Origin: a bacterium SCSIO 12827 | Lineage (GTDB): Bacteria > Pseudomonadota > Alphaproteobacteria > Rhodospirillales > Casp-alpha2 | Direction of reading: 5' to 3' | NCBI GenBank assembly: GCA_024397995.1 | Contig: CP073746.1 | Coordinates: forward strand, 1-64,000 | Length of the DNA: 64,000 nt | Shown here: positions 29,250-38,391 of the stretch, in pieces | How positions within the stretch are numbered: the first letter of the stretch is position 1 | Layout of the letters: every line of letters starts with the position of its first letter | The notes under the pieces: model-generated | Told to the model about the DNA's origin: nothing | The model's input: only the letters and a program-made list of their open reading frames with translations | The model's database searches: none | Made by a program: the position numbers and the translations under genes

Positions 29250-29645
29250 TCAGGCCGGTTGCGCCTGGGCGTCGTCCTCGGCGGCCAACAGCGAACCGAC
29301 CACGGCCAACAATTCAAGGGCCGAGAACGGCTTGGACAGGGTCTTGCGCGCGCCCATCTTGGCGGCCATGCCAAGGGACGAGGTCTCGTTGGTGCGGGGG
29401 TCGGCCGATACGGCGACGATCGGCAGGTCCGGGGTGTCGGCCAGCAACGAGCGGATCAGGTCGATGCCCTCGCCGTCGGCCATTAAAATATCGGTGATCA
29501 CCATTTGATGATGGCTGGCCTTGAACTTCTCAAGCGCTTCGAAGCCGCCGGCGGCGGTTTCCACATTGAAACCGACTTCCGTCAATGGATTGGCGATCAG
29601 GTTTCGCGCCAGTTCATTGTCGTCGACAACCAGCACACTCGGCAT
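29250..29645 (-). CDS. Single-domain response regulator (receiver only)
   Basis: This 131-residue CheY-like receiver has no output domain. VLVVDDNELARNL supplies the acidic pair, TDILMADGEG contains the phospho-accepting Asp, VAVSAD supplies the Thr/Ser position and KTLSKPFSALEL the conserved Lys. ATG 29645 is chosen because GGAG lies seven bases upstream. It sits downstream of the predicted outer-membrane barrel gene on the same strand, with 148 bases between them. No histidine kinase is adjacent, so its partner is unknown. Confidence 0.9.
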   Translation of the reverse strand: MPSVLVVDDNELARNLIANPLTEVGFNVETAAGGFEALEKFKASHHQMVITDILMADGEGIDLIRSLLADTPDLPIVAVSADPRTNETSSLGMAAKMGARKTLSKPFSALELLAVVGSLLAAEDDAQAQPA

Positions 29646-29793
29646 GATGTTCTCCAATTGCGCCGCGCGCCAATCCCCCCGGCACGTGGCAACGCAAGCT
29701 ATTCATAACTGCGAATGATATTGCATCCGCGAAACGCCCTCAATTAGGCCGAAAGTCAAGGGTCTGGGGAGGGCGTGGCCGCGGCGCTCAACC

Positions 29794-30783
29794 TTAGAAT
29801 TTAAGCGCCAGGGAGACGTTGACGACGTTCTCGTCGAAATCGGATGTCGACAGGTTGGAATGGGCCTTGACGTATTTATAGGCGGCTTTCACCTGGGCAT
29901 GCTCGTGAACCGGTAGGGATATCTCCGCCTTGATCGTGTGGCGCTGGTCCTCCCGCTCCCGGCTTATGGACGGGGTCTCGTTCGTATAGTCGCGTAGATA
30001 GTACTGATATCCGAAACGGATGGTGGCGGCGCCGGGCGACGCGCTCAAGGTCGATTTCAGGCTGATGTCCAGGTAGTGCCCTGCGAAATCAAATTCGCGA
30101 CCGGCCGCGTTCTCCAGCTCGAAGCGGTACCCGGCCTTGATGTAGGAACGGGTCTCATCGAAAAAGAAAAAGTTGTCGAACGACAGGCCATTGACCTGCG
30201 CGTTTCTCGACTTGGCCGTATGGAAGGTCTTGTTCTGATAGTTGTAGCCGGCCAGAACGTACCAATTCGTGGTCAGGCCGTGCCCCAGAGTCGGTGAGAC
30301 CGTGTGGAAGTTCAGGAAGGGATTGCCGCTCAGTTCCGTATGGGAAAATCCGTACAGGAACCCCGCGTCGAAAGCGGACAGTTTCTTGCGCGTCGATAAG
30401 AAGGCGGTGTGTGATTGCAGATTGAACGCCTTCAGATCCTGGTAGCTGGTCTTGGAAAATCCGTATGACGCCTTGATGGGGAGGGCGGACTCCTCGAACA
30501 GGGAATAGCTCCCACCCAGATTGAAGACGCGGGCCTGGTCAGCCTGCCCCGACCGATCATCGAGGGCGTCGATCGAGACGCTGTCGTCGTTCAGCATGCC
30601 GGCCTCCAGGGTGATCGACCATGGCTTGTCGGGCTCGGCCGGCGCTTCCGCTGCCGCGGCATGGGTGTTCGGCAGGATAATTCCGGCCAGACCGATGATC
30701 CATGCGGCGGCCAAGCCATGGCGTTTGTGTTGCGCCGACGGCTGCCGTTGATCGTGCTTCCAAATGGGGCCCAGGGTCTTCAT
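29794..30783 (-). CDS. Predicted outer-membrane beta-barrel protein
   Basis: This is a 329-residue product with a long basic N-terminus, a hydrophobic segment (AAAWIIGLAGIILPNTHA) and an AAAAEA cleavage region. After it come alternating aromatic/polar strands (for example FNLGGSYSLFE, YVLAGYNYQNKTF, RSYIKAGYRFELEN, IRFGYQYYLRDY), ending in VSLALKF with a terminal Phe. These are the hallmarks of a BAM-assembled barrel. I do not recognise a specific family. ATG 30783 is used, although its ribosome-binding site is weak. A 12-codon frame with a strong GGGAGG ends on this ATG. It is divergent from the FecR-domain gene. Confidence 0.7.
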   Translation of the reverse strand: MKTLGPIWKHDQRQPSAQHKRHGLAAAWIIGLAGIILPNTHAAAAEAPAEPDKPWSITLEAGMLNDDSVSIDALDDRSGQADQARVFNLGGSYSLFEESALPIKASYGFSKTSYQDLKAFNLQSHTAFLSTRKKLSAFDAGFLYGFSHTELSGNPFLNFHTVSPTLGHGLTTNWYVLAGYNYQNKTFHTAKSRNAQVNGLSFDNFFFFDETRSYIKAGYRFELENAAGREFDFAGHYLDISLKSTLSASPGAATIRFGYQYYLRDYTNETPSISREREDQRHTIKAEISLPVHEHAQVKAAYKYVKAHSNLSTSDFDENVVNVSLALKF

Positions 30784-30818
30784 GTGCTCTGTGTCACTGA
30801 CTGCGTTGCATGAAACAT
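30780..30818 (-). CDS. Possible 12-residue leader peptide
   Basis: An ATG at 30818 follows GGGAGG with eight bases between, and encodes MFHATQSVTQST. Its TGA stop overlaps the ATG of the barrel gene (ATGA). This arrangement would couple translation of the barrel gene to the leader. Evidence is only the strong ribosome-binding site and the overlap, since the peptide is too short for a coding signal. Confidence 0.3.
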   Translation of the reverse strand: MFHATQSVTQST

Positions 30819-31157
30819 TGCGCCAACCTCCCACAAAGCGACAGACTTTTCAGCGAAAATCATAAGCGATGCTTTCTGCGGTGATCTGCCGGTGCAGCCA
30901 AAAAGTGCGCCATGTTTATTTCGCAATCATAAGGAATTTACAGCCGATCCTTGCGGAAAACCTCATGTTATGGCGTAAGGCATATATAATTTCATTTCGA
31001 TTACGATTATATTCAACCCCATCGAATGACATTGATTCGGTTTCGACCGGCGCCGCACCTAAGGCCGGTTTCATCTGATCATCCCGTTGGCGCGTAGATT
31101 GTGCTGGGGAGTTGAGGGTGGCCCGAACAGGGCGCCGCTCGGCGACGATTATTGATC
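30784..31157. promoter_or_regulatory. AT-rich divergent promoter region, barrel gene / FecR gene
   Basis: This 374-base region is visibly richer in A and T than its surroundings. On the plus strand TATAAT (30985-30990) sits within CATATATAATTTC, a strong -10 candidate for the FecR gene, but with no good -35. A stem ACCGGC/GCCGGT around 31048-31071 lies in the resulting leader of about 165 bases. Apart from the leader frame at 30780-30818, nothing else is recognised. Confidence 0.4.
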
Positions 31158-32840
31158 ATGCGTGCAATTCAGTCAGGAACGTTGATGCAAATTATGCTCT
31201 CCCTTTTCAAGGTGTTCGGCCCTCGCGCGACCCGCGCGATCCTGGGCGTCGGTTTGTCGGCTCTGATCGGCCTTGCGTCCGTGGACGTGCAGGCGGCCGC
31301 CGTCGGAACGGTCTCCAAGGTTCAGTTGACGGCATATGGGATGCCGCCGGAAGGCAGAAAGACCGAAAAGACGCTGGCCGATGGCGTCGTCATGCACGAG
31401 ACGCTGGAAACCGTTTCCGATGGCGGATTGCAGGTTTCGCTGATCGACGATACGACCCTGACGCTGGGGGGGGGTGCCTCCCTTGTCGTCGATGAGATGG
31501 TGTACGACCCGGCGACGAAGAACGGGAATTCCGTCCTCAAACTTGCGACCGGCACATTTCTTTATGTCTCCGGTTCCATGAACAAGAAGGGGATCAAGAT
31601 TGTAACGCCGTCGTCGACAATCGGCGTGCGCGGCACAAAACTTCTGATCAAGATCGCGGCGGACGGCGCAACGTCTGTCGGCGTCATCGAAGGGGCCGCG
31701 GATGTCCAATCGTTGGTCGACGGCAGCGTTGTCTCGATCGAGCCCGGCGACAGCGCCGTGGCGCCCGCGGCGGGAGGCGTTGAAATGGCCTCGCTGGCTG
31801 CGATTGAGGTGCAGGACACTTTCATCGCCGCCATCGCCGTTGCCGAAGCCCAAGAATCTATTGCCCAGGTGCGGACAACGTTGAATGCCCAGATTAAGGG
31901 ATTGGAACAGGACGCGGCGTCGGCGAGCGGGCCGGCCAAAGAAGCGATCGAGGCCGAACTGAACGCCTTGACCACGGAACTGAGCACCAGCCTGGAAGCA
32001 GCCGAAAGCGTCCTTGGCATCGTTGAGAAACAAGCTCTGGCCGTGACCGCGCCCCTTCCGGCCCCGGCAGATCTCATTGGCGCGGCCCTGACGCCGGCCA
32101 TTACGACACCTGCGGCCGCGGCTGCTGCCGCGACGGTCGCCAGCGAAGCGGCAACCGGTGCGGCACGAGAAGCGGCTTCAACCGCTGCGACCATTGCTGC
32201 GACCACTGCGGCCACTGAAACCGCCGCTCAGGCTGCTGTCGAAGCGGCGGCCCGGGCCGCCGTCGAAGCTGCAGCGGACGCTGCAGCCCAGGCAGCTGCC
32301 GTTGCCGTTACTGAAGCTGCGGGGGATGCCGCTGCTCAGGCCGCCGCCGCCGCCGCTGCCGATGCTGCCGCGCAGGCCGCCGCACAGGCTGCTGCCGATG
32401 CTGCTGCCACTGCGGCCGCACAGGCTGCTGCCGATGCTGCTACCGCCGCGGCTGCACAGGCCGCTGCTGATGCCGCCGCGCAGGCCGCCGCCGACGCTGC
32501 CGCTGCCGCAGCTGCTGACGCTGCCGCGCAGGCTGCCGCCGATGCCGCTGCTGCGGCTGCTGCCGAAGCCGCCGCGCAGGCTGCTGCCGACGCTGCTGCT
32601 GCCGCTGCTGCTGACGCTGCCGCGCAGGCTGCTGCCGACGCTGCTGCCGCCGCCGCTGCTGATGCCGCCGCGCAGGCGGCTGCTGACGCCGCTGCCGCCG
32701 CCGCCGCTGAAGCCGCTGCGCAGGCTGCGGCGGATGCCGCCGCCGCGGCCGCCATCCTTGCCGCCGCGGAGGCGGCCGCCCAGGCTGCGATTGAAGCCGC
32801 GGCAGCCGCCGCCGCAGCAGCAGCAGCCGGACTACTTTAA
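31158..32840 (+). CDS. Secreted FecR-domain protein with a long alanine-rich repeat tail
   Basis: This is a 560-residue protein. The signal peptide is followed by AVGTVSKVQLTAYG and a FecR domain (about 70-200) with VSLIDDTTLTLGGGASLVVDE broken over 94-113 and the hallmark STIGVRGT at 153-160. A helical stretch (about 210-290) leads into about 240 residues composed almost only of Ala with regularly placed Asp, Gln and Glu. Part of this is a 16-residue repeat (D-AAA-Q-AAA-D-A7). The tail resembles TolA-like extended helices and should be a single helix or coiled coil. It lacks a C-terminal anchor. Start choice: ATG 31158, and the ATGs at 31185 (after GGAACG) or 31194 are possible. The function is unknown. 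Confidence 0.8.
   Translation: MRAIQSGTLMQIMLSLFKVFGPRATRAILGVGLSALIGLASVDVQAAAVGTVSKVQLTAYGMPPEGRKTEKTLADGVVMHETLETVSDGGLQVSLIDDTTLTLGGGASLVVDEMVYDPATKNGNSVLKLATGTFLYVSGSMNKKGIKIVTPSSTIGVRGTKLLIKIAADGATSVGVIEGAADVQSLVDGSVVSIEPGDSAVAPAAGGVEMASLAAIEVQDTFIAAIAVAEAQESIAQVRTTLNAQIKGLEQDAASASGPAKEAIEAELNALTTELSTSLEAAESVLGIVEKQALAVTAPLPAPADLIGAALTPAITTPAAAAAAATVASEAATGAAREAASTAATIAATTAATETAAQAAVEAAARAAVEAAADAAAQAAAVAVTEAAGDAAAQAAAAAAADAAAQAAAQAAADAAATAAAQAAADAATAAAAQAAADAAAQAAADAAAAAAADAAAQAAADAAAAAAAEAAAQAAADAAAAAAADAAAQAAADAAAAAAADAAAQAAADAAAAAAAEAAAQAAADAAAAAAILAAAEAAAQAAIEAAAAAAAAAAAGLL
32475..32762 (+). repeat. 48-bp in-frame tandem repeats in the FecR gene
   Basis: The marker GCCGCGCAGG, or a one-base variant, recurs at 32475, 32523, 32571, 32619, 32667 and 32715, exactly 48 bases apart. 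Each unit encodes 16 residues of the pattern D/E-AAA-Q-AAA-D-A7. Codons vary between units (GCT, GCC, GCG; GAC, GAT). The protein pattern is therefore conserved better than the DNA. Confidence 0.85.
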
Positions 32841-32856
32841 CAGGGAAGGGCGTCGC

Positions 32857-32928
32857 TCCGGACCTCCGGGTCCGGAACTGTCACGCCAACCGTGAAGAGC
32901 CCGGGCGCCGTTTGTCGCTCGGGTTTTT
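32857..32928 (+). terminator. Terminator region after the FecR gene
   Basis: There are two hairpins. TCCGGACC/GGTCCGGA (32857-32864 and 32869-32876, loop TCCG) is a perfect stem just after the stop. CCCGGGCG/CGCTCGGG (32900-32907 and 32916-32923, one G-U pair) is followed directly by TTTTT (32924-32928), a good intrinsic terminator. Confidence 0.75.
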
Positions 32929-33065
32929 CTTGCCTGGACGTCGCCTCCTCGGTGTCACGGGGGCGATGGGGCAGGGATATCATGGTGACAGGGGGGCCGA
33001 GCCGTCGCGCGCCCGGCGCGCGCAGAGCACATAAGGTTCAGGGGTTCTTTTGCGGAAAGGGGAAG

Positions 33066-33141
<76 letters not shown>

Positions 33142-33340
33142 ATTAGAATCCCGGCCAAGCGGGCTTCCCGGGTGAGCCGCCGGCATCGGAAGACGATCCG
33201 GGCAGGCGGCCATTTTGGGAGGCCGGATAATGCTTCCGGCAATCCGCACTGTCAAGCCGCGGTTTCAGCCTAAAACCTTGCGGCGGCGGGCCCTTGCCCC
33301 TACGTTTGTGCGGCCTCGGCCCGCACATTCGGAGACCAAT

Positions 33341-33640
33341 ATGGACGTCATCACCGGCCCCGTCATTTCGATCCTTCTGATCGCCCTCAACCTTTACACA
33401 TGGGTCGTCATCATCGGCGTGATCCTGAGCTGGCTGGTCGCCTTCAACGTGGTCAACACGTCGAACAAGTTCGTCTACATGGTCGGCGACTTCTGCTACC
33501 GGGCGACGGAACCCCTGCTTGGGCGGATTCGCAACTTTCTGCCCAACCTGGGCGGGCTGGACATTTCGCCGGTGGTGCTGATCCTGGGGCTCGTGTTCCT
33601 CAAGGAATTCCTGATCCGCCTTGCCCATAAGATCGTCTGA
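33341..33640 (+). CDS. YggT-family inner-membrane protein
   Basis: This 99-residue protein has two hydrophobic segments (about 5-32 and 75-95) separated by FVYMVGDFCYRATEPLLGRIR. It is the YggT layout, in which the ATEPLL...RIR block is diagnostic. YggT proteins are small membrane proteins linked to osmotic or division processes, without a settled function. GGAG precedes ATG 33341. The stop lies inside the next gene, which overlaps by 20 bases. Confidence 0.9.
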   Translation: MDVITGPVISILLIALNLYTWVVIIGVILSWLVAFNVVNTSNKFVYMVGDFCYRATEPLLGRIRNFLPNLGGLDISPVVLILGLVFLKEFLIRLAHKIV

Positions 33641-33989
33641 CGCTTCCGCGCCCGATGCGGTCCCACCGTTCCGGGCGGTGGCGGAGGGCCTGCGCGTGGC
33701 GCTCAAGGTCACGCCCAAGGCGGCGGCCAACCGGCTGACCGGTCTCGCCGCCGATGCCGAGGGCGGGCTGGTTCTCAAGGTTTCGGTCACGGCCCCGGCC
33801 GACAAAGGCAAGGCCAACGCCGCCGTGGTCAAACTTTTGGCCAAGGAATGGGGGGTCGCGAAATCGGATATCGAGGTCACCCAGGGCGCGGCGTCCAGAA
33901 CCAAGACGCTTTTGATCCGGGGTGACGGAACGGAATTGATGCGCCGCCTCACGGACTGGTGCCAGGACAAAGGATTGAAGAGACAATGA
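33621..33989 (+). CDS. DUF167 (YggU-like) protein
   Basis: This 122-residue product has the DUF167 core [38 protein letters not shown] in part, and the basic strand [14 protein letters not shown]. Its biochemical role is unknown. It commonly follows yggT, as here. The TTG at 33621 lies within the end of yggT. The true start could be further in, since the first 18 residues are not conserved. The stop overlaps the folD ATG (ATGA). Confidence 0.88.
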   Translation: MPIRSSDASAPDAVPPFRAVAEGLRVALKVTPKAAANRLTGLAADAEGGLVLKVSVTAPADKGKANAAVVKLLAKEWGVAKSDIEVTQGAASRTKTLLIRGDGTELMRRLTDWCQDKGLKRQ

Positions 33990-34885
33990 CCATTGCGGCG
34001 ATCATCGACGGCAAGGCCCATGCGGACCGCTTGCGTGAAAAGGTCACGGCGGCGGTGGGGCGCTTGAAGGACGGCCCGGGGATCACCCCGGCGCTCGCCG
34101 TGGTGCTGGTCGGCGACGACCCGGCCAGCCAGGTCTATGTCGGCGCCAAGGGCAAGCAGACCGTCGCCGCGGGCATGCAGTCCATCGAACACCGTTTGCC
34201 CGTGACGACGCCGGAGGCCGAACTGCTCGCCCTCATCGACGATCTGAACAAGGACCCCGGCGTCCACGGCATCCTGGTGCAGTTGCCCCTGCCGGATCAC
34301 ATCGACGAAGGGGCGGTGATCACCGCCATTGATCCGGCCAAGGACGTCGACGGGTTCCATCCCGTCAATGTCGGCCGCCTGTGGTCAGGCGACGCACGGG
34401 CCCTGGTGCCCTGCACGCCCTACGGCTGCCTGCTGATGCTGAAGGAAACCTTGGGCGACATGGCGGGCAAGCGGGCCGTGGTGCTGGGCCGCTCCAACAT
34501 CGTCGGCAAGCCGATGGCGGCGCTACTGTTGGGCGAAAGTTGCACGGTCACGGTCGCCCATTCGCGCACCCAGGATCTTGCCGCCCGCTGCCGCGAGGCC
34601 GACATCCTGGTTGCCGCCGTGGGCCGCCCGCGCATGGTGCCTGGCGACTGGATCAAGCCGGGGGCGACGGTCATCGACGTCGGCATCAACCGAATTGCGG
34701 CCCCCGAAAAGGGCCCCGGCAAGACGCGCATCGTCGGTGACGTCGACTTCGATGCGGCGGTCAAGGTGGCCGGCGCCATCACGCCGGTACCGGGCGGCGT
34801 CGGGCCCATGACCATCTGCTGCCTGCTGCGCAACACGGTGGTCGCCGCCTGCCGGCAGGCCGGGTTGGACGACCCGGGCCTTTAA
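33986..34885 (+). CDS. folD: Methylenetetrahydrofolate dehydrogenase / cyclohydrolase
   Basis: FolD interconverts 5,10-methylene-THF, 5,10-methenyl-THF and 10-formyl-THF in the cytosol. The 299-residue product has [18 protein letters not shown] with the catalytic Lys, [45 protein letters not shown] for NADP, and [12 protein letters not shown], all intact. Translation appears coupled to the preceding DUF167 gene through an ATGA overlap. Confidence 0.97.
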   Translation: MTIAAIIDGKAHADRLREKVTAAVGRLKDGPGITPALAVVLVGDDPASQVYVGAKGKQTVAAGMQSIEHRLPVTTPEAELLALIDDLNKDPGVHGILVQLPLPDHIDEGAVITAIDPAKDVDGFHPVNVGRLWSGDARALVPCTPYGCLLMLKETLGDMAGKRAVVLGRSNIVGKPMAALLLGESCTVTVAHSRTQDLAARCREADILVAAVGRPRMVPGDWIKPGATVIDVGINRIAAPEKGPGKTRIVGDVDFDAAVKVAGAITPVPGGVGPMTICCLLRNTVVAACRQAGLDDPGL

Positions 34886-35045
34886 CATCGGCCGGCGGCC
34901 CCGCCGCGGCGATATCGGTCGCATGACTTGCCCTTACGGCCTCTGCGGGTTTCCGGTTGCGTTTCCTTCATTACCGTATGATGATAATCACGGCATCGCT
35001 TGGGGAGTCCCGGATTTCGGGCGGCGAAGGGGGGTATCTTTCGTT

Positions 35046-35093
35046 GGGCCGAACCGGACCTGGGCGCGCCGGCCATGGTACATGGCACGGCCC
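35046..35093 (+). promoter_or_regulatory. Structured 5' leader of the cold-shock gene
   Basis: GGGCCG (35046-35051) can pair with CGGCCC (35088-35093), enclosing GCCAT (35072-35076) / ATGGC (35082-35086). The gap before the cold-shock gene is 267 bases with no other gene. Long structured leaders are usual for cold-shock mRNAs, so a temperature-responsive leader is inferred. Confidence 0.35.
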
Positions 35094-35152
35094 CAAAAAG
35101 GCGAAGATCCTGGGGGTCTGTTACTCCACTCGACAAAGGAAGTTGATAAAAG

Positions 35153-35362
35153 ATGCCTACTGGAACCGTGAAGTGGTTCAATGTGACCAAGGGATTTGGC
35201 TTCGTTACTCCCGATGAGGGCGGTAAGGACGCTTTCGTGCATATTTCTGCTGTTCGTGATTCGGGGATGGAAACCCTCGCCGAAGGACAGAAGCTGGAAT
35301 ATGAACTGGTGCCTGGACGAGATGGTCGTGAAGCGGCCGCGAATCTGAAAGCCATCGGATAA
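35153..35362 (+). CDS. Cold-shock domain protein (CspA family)
   Basis: This is a 69-residue single cold-shock domain that binds single-stranded RNA or DNA as a chaperone. It starts MPTGTVKWFNVTKGFGFV, containing RNP1 KGFGFV, and has RNP2 DAFVHIS. The length is typical (65-70). An AAAGGA lies about 12 bases before the ATG, and a structured leader precedes it. Confidence 0.96.
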   Translation: MPTGTVKWFNVTKGFGFVTPDEGGKDAFVHISAVRDSGMETLAEGQKLEYELVPGRDGREAAANLKAIG

Positions 35363-35460
35363 AGATCTCCTGACACCGCCCCGATAATTTCTTGGTCGGC
35401 CGGGCGGCGGCCGTTTCCGGGCTTTGTCCGGCGGCGGGCGGGAGACACATTGCAGAAGCG

Positions 35461-35482
35461 GACGCCGCGGAGACGCGGCGTC
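35461..35482 (+). terminator. Hairpin after the cold-shock gene
   Basis: GACGCCGCG (35461-35469) and CGCGGCGTC (35474-35482) form a perfect nine-pair stem closed by a GAGA (GNRA) tetraloop. CTTTT follows only about 12 bases later, so termination strength is uncertain. An mRNA-stabilising role is the alternative. Confidence 0.5.
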
Positions 35483-35534
35483 CGTCCCTGCGCTTTTCGT
35501 GCCGATCCATGTTTTATCTGGGAGTGTTTGGCCC

Positions 35535-35750
35535 ATGGCCAGGGAACTCTATCCCGTGTCCTGTCCGCATTGTGGCGAGGCACAGAATGTCATGCCGGGT
35601 GGTTTTGACCCAGACCGTGACCCGTTCGGACCCGTGACCTGCATGGTCTGCGGCAATAATTTCACGCGCGATGATTATTTGACCGGCCTGGCCCAGGCCA
35701 CGCTCCGGCGCAAGCCGGGATCAAACGTGGTGCCGCTCAGGCGCAACTGA
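35535..35750 (+). CDS. Small zinc-ribbon protein of unknown function
   Basis: This 71-residue protein has two CxxC knuckles, CPHC and CMVC, in MARELYPVSCPHCGE and PVTCMVCGNNF, forming a probable zinc ribbon. A basic tail ends VVPLRRN. I do not recognise the family. ATG 35535 is chosen because it follows GGGAG (about 11 bases upstream). The frame extends back to 35424, across the hairpin, without support. Confidence 0.65.
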   Translation: MARELYPVSCPHCGEAQNVMPGGFDPDRDPFGPVTCMVCGNNFTRDDYLTGLAQATLRRKPGSNVVPLRRN

Positions 35751-35832
35751 CGGCCTTTATCTTCCTTTTGTGATCGCTGTTCGTCTTGATAACGGCAGGT
35801 TTCGCGCGGCCGCGTCTGGTTGCGGCTTGGGC

Positions 35833-36456
35833 TTAGTTTCGGCGCACCATGGCCAGACCGGCGCCGGCGGCGATCAGCATGCCGCCGGTGATCCGGTTGC
35901 GGATGCGCTGGGCGCGCGCGCTCTTGACCGCCCCCAACAACCGCCCGCCGATCACCGCATAGCCGCTGTCGAACGCCACAGCGATGGCCAGGAAAGCGCC
36001 GCACATGGCCCACAGCTGCGGGCCCGCGGGCAGGGCGGGGTCGAGGAACTGGGGAAAGAACGCGGCATAGAAGGCGAGCAGCTTCGGATTTGTCCAGGCC
36101 ACGAACGCCGCCTGCAGGAACATGCGCCGGGCCCGTGGGGCGGTGACGGCGGCGGCCGCCTCGGGCGGGACCGGCTTTTCGCGGAAAGCCTGCACACCCA
36201 GATAGACCAGATAGGCGACGCCCAGCCAGCGCAGCACTTCGAACCCGTCGGACAGGATCGCCATGGCCGAGGCCAGGCCGAGCGCCGTGATCGCCAGCTG
36301 CTGCGCCAGGGCGAAGGCGGTGCCGGCGACGGTGATCAGCCCGGCCTTGACGCCGAACCGCATGGACCGGGAAATCACCAGCATCACGTTGGGCCCGGGG
36401 ATGATGATCAGCACCGCCGTGGCGGCGATGAAGGCGGAAAACAGCGTCCAGTTCAT
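35833..36456 (-). CDS. LysE/RhtB-family amino-acid exporter
   Basis: This 207-residue inner-membrane protein has about six hydrophobic segments and the LysE-family start IIPGPNVMLVISRSMRFG, followed by GVAYLVYLGVQAFR and NPKLLAFYAAFFPQFLDP. These carriers export amino acids such as lysine, threonine or homoserine lactone analogues. The substrate cannot be read from sequence. It is divergent from lepA. Confidence 0.93.
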   Translation of the reverse strand: MNWTLFSAFIAATAVLIIIPGPNVMLVISRSMRFGVKAGLITVAGTAFALAQQLAITALGLASAMAILSDGFEVLRWLGVAYLVYLGVQAFREKPVPPEAAAAVTAPRARRMFLQAAFVAWTNPKLLAFYAAFFPQFLDPALPAGPQLWAMCGAFLAIAVAFDSGYAVIGGRLLGAVKSARAQRIRNRITGGMLIAAGAGLAMVRRN

Positions 36457-36568
36457 GGCGGGCCCGTCCTTGTTCGTAAGTCTTCAGTTTGATTAGCAAA
36501 GGCGGGGCATCGCGTAAATGCGATTCCCCTTTGCTACGGCCCGCCGCCGATGCTACATCACGCCCGCC

Positions 36569-38371
36569 ATGACCACCGACCTCAGCCATATCCGCAACTT
36601 CGCGATCATCGCCCACATCGACCACGGAAAGTCGACGTTGGCCGACCGCCTGATTCAGATGACGGGCGGGCTGACCGACCGCGAGATGTCGGAACAGGTG
36701 CTCGACAGCATGGATATCGAGCGCGAGCGCGGCATCACCATCAAGGCGCAGACCGTGCGCCTGGACTACACCGCCAAGGACGGGGAGAAATACGTCCTCA
36801 ACCTGATCGACACGCCGGGCCATGTCGACTTCACATATGAAGTCTCGCGCTCGCTCGCCGCCTGCGAAGGCTCGCTGCTGGTCGTCGACGCGACCCAGGG
36901 GGTCGAGGCGCAGACCCTGGCCAACGTCTATCTCGCCCTGGATGTCGACCACGAGATCATTCCCGTGCTTAACAAGATCGACCTGCCGGCGGCCGAAACG
37001 GAACGGGTCAAGGCGCAGATCGAGGACGTGATCGGCCTGGATACCTCGGATGCCCTGGAAATTTCCGCCAAGACCGGTATCGGCATCGACAGCGTGCTCG
37101 AAGCCGTGGTCACCCGCCTGCCGGCGCCCAAGGGCGACCCGGCGGCGCCGCTGTCGGCCCTTCTGGTCGACAGCTGGTATGACCCCTATCTCGGCGTGAT
37201 GATCCTGGTCCGGGTCGTCGACGGCACCCTCAAGCGCGGTCAGCGCATTCGCATGATGGCGAACGACGCTGCCTATCAGGTCGATCAGGTCGGCTATCTC
37301 CGGCCCAAGCCGACCAAGGTCGACGAACTGGGCCCGGGCGAAGTCGGCTATTTCACCGCCGCCATCAAACGGGTCGCCGATACCAACGTGGGCGACACCA
37401 TCACCGACGACCGCAAGCCGGCGGCCAAGCCGCTGGCCGGGTTCAAGCCCTCCGTGCCGGTGGTGTTCTGCGGCCTGTTCCCGACGGACGCCGGGGATTA
37501 CGAAGACCTCCGCGATTCCCTGGAAAAACTGCACCTGAACGACGCCAGCTTCCATTTCGAGGCTGAATCCTCGGCCGCCCTGGGCCTGGGCTTCCGCTGC
37601 GGGTTTTTGGGCCTTCTGCATCTTGAAATCGTCCAGGAACGGCTGGAGCGCGAATTCGATCTGGACCTCATCACCACCGCCCCCAGCGTGGTCTACAAGG
37701 TGTATCGGACCGACGGCGTGATGCGCGAGCTGCACAACCCCGTGGACATGCCGGACCCGTCGGCCATCGATTACATCGAAGAGCCCTGGATCAAGGCCAG
37801 CATCATGGTGCCCGACGAATACCTGGGCGCTGTGCTGCAACTGTGCACGGACCGCCGCGGCGAACAGGAAAATCTGACCTATGTCGGCAACCGGGCGCTG
37901 GTCGTCTACCGCCTGCCGCTCAACGAAATCGTCTTTGATTTCTACGACCGGCTGAAATCCGTCAGCCGCGGCTATGCCAGCTTCGATTATGAACTGGAAG
38001 GCTACCGCGAGGGCGATCTGGCCAAGGTCTCGATCCTGGTCAATCTGGAGCCCGTGGATGCGCTCGCCTTCATCGTCCACAAATCCCATGCCGAAGCCCG
38101 GGGTCGGCAGATCTGCGAAAAGCTGAAGGACCTGATCCCGCGCCAGCTGTTCAAGATCGCCATCCAGGCGGCCATCGGCGGCAAGGTCATCGCCCGCGAA
38201 ACGCTCGGCGCCATGCGCAAGGACGTCACCTCCAAATGTTACGGCGGCGACATCACGCGTAAGAAGAAGCTTCTGGAAAAGCAGAAGAAGGGCAAGAAGC
38301 GCATGCGCCAGTTCGGCAACGTGGAAATCCCGCAGTCGGCCTTCCTGGCCGCGCTCAAGACCGGCGAATAA
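36569..38371 (+). CDS. lepA: Elongation factor 4 (ribosomal back-translocase LepA)
   Basis: LepA is a translational GTPase acting on stalled or mis-translocated ribosomes. The 600 residues fit the family. The G domain has AHIDHGKST, the [11 protein letters not shown] switch region, DTPGHVDF and NKIDLP. After domains II and III comes the LepA-specific C-terminus with [20 protein letters not shown] in outline. ATG 36569 gives the standard [16 protein letters not shown] start. The in-frame extension to 36518 is not conserved in character. Confidence 0.97.
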   Translation: MTTDLSHIRNFAIIAHIDHGKSTLADRLIQMTGGLTDREMSEQVLDSMDIERERGITIKAQTVRLDYTAKDGEKYVLNLIDTPGHVDFTYEVSRSLAACEGSLLVVDATQGVEAQTLANVYLALDVDHEIIPVLNKIDLPAAETERVKAQIEDVIGLDTSDALEISAKTGIGIDSVLEAVVTRLPAPKGDPAAPLSALLVDSWYDPYLGVMILVRVVDGTLKRGQRIRMMANDAAYQVDQVGYLRPKPTKVDELGPGEVGYFTAAIKRVADTNVGDTITDDRKPAAKPLAGFKPSVPVVFCGLFPTDAGDYEDLRDSLEKLHLNDASFHFEAESSAALGLGFRCGFLGLLHLEIVQERLEREFDLDLITTAPSVVYKVYRTDGVMRELHNPVDMPDPSAIDYIEEPWIKASIMVPDEYLGAVLQLCTDRRGEQENLTYVGNRALVVYRLPLNEIVFDFYDRLKSVSRGYASFDYELEGYREGDLAKVSILVNLEPVDALAFIVHKSHAEARGRQICEKLKDLIPRQLFKIAIQAAIGGKVIARETLGAMRKDVTSKCYGGDITRKKKLLEKQKKGKKRMRQFGNVEIPQSAFLAALKTGE

Positions 38372-38391
38372 CCGGGCGGGGGCGATCCGAC

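Noticed and set aside
32336-32755. An alanine-rich minus-strand frame opposite the FecR repeats
   Set aside because: GC-repeat DNA reads as Ala-rich on both strands. There is no start site or context to support a gene.
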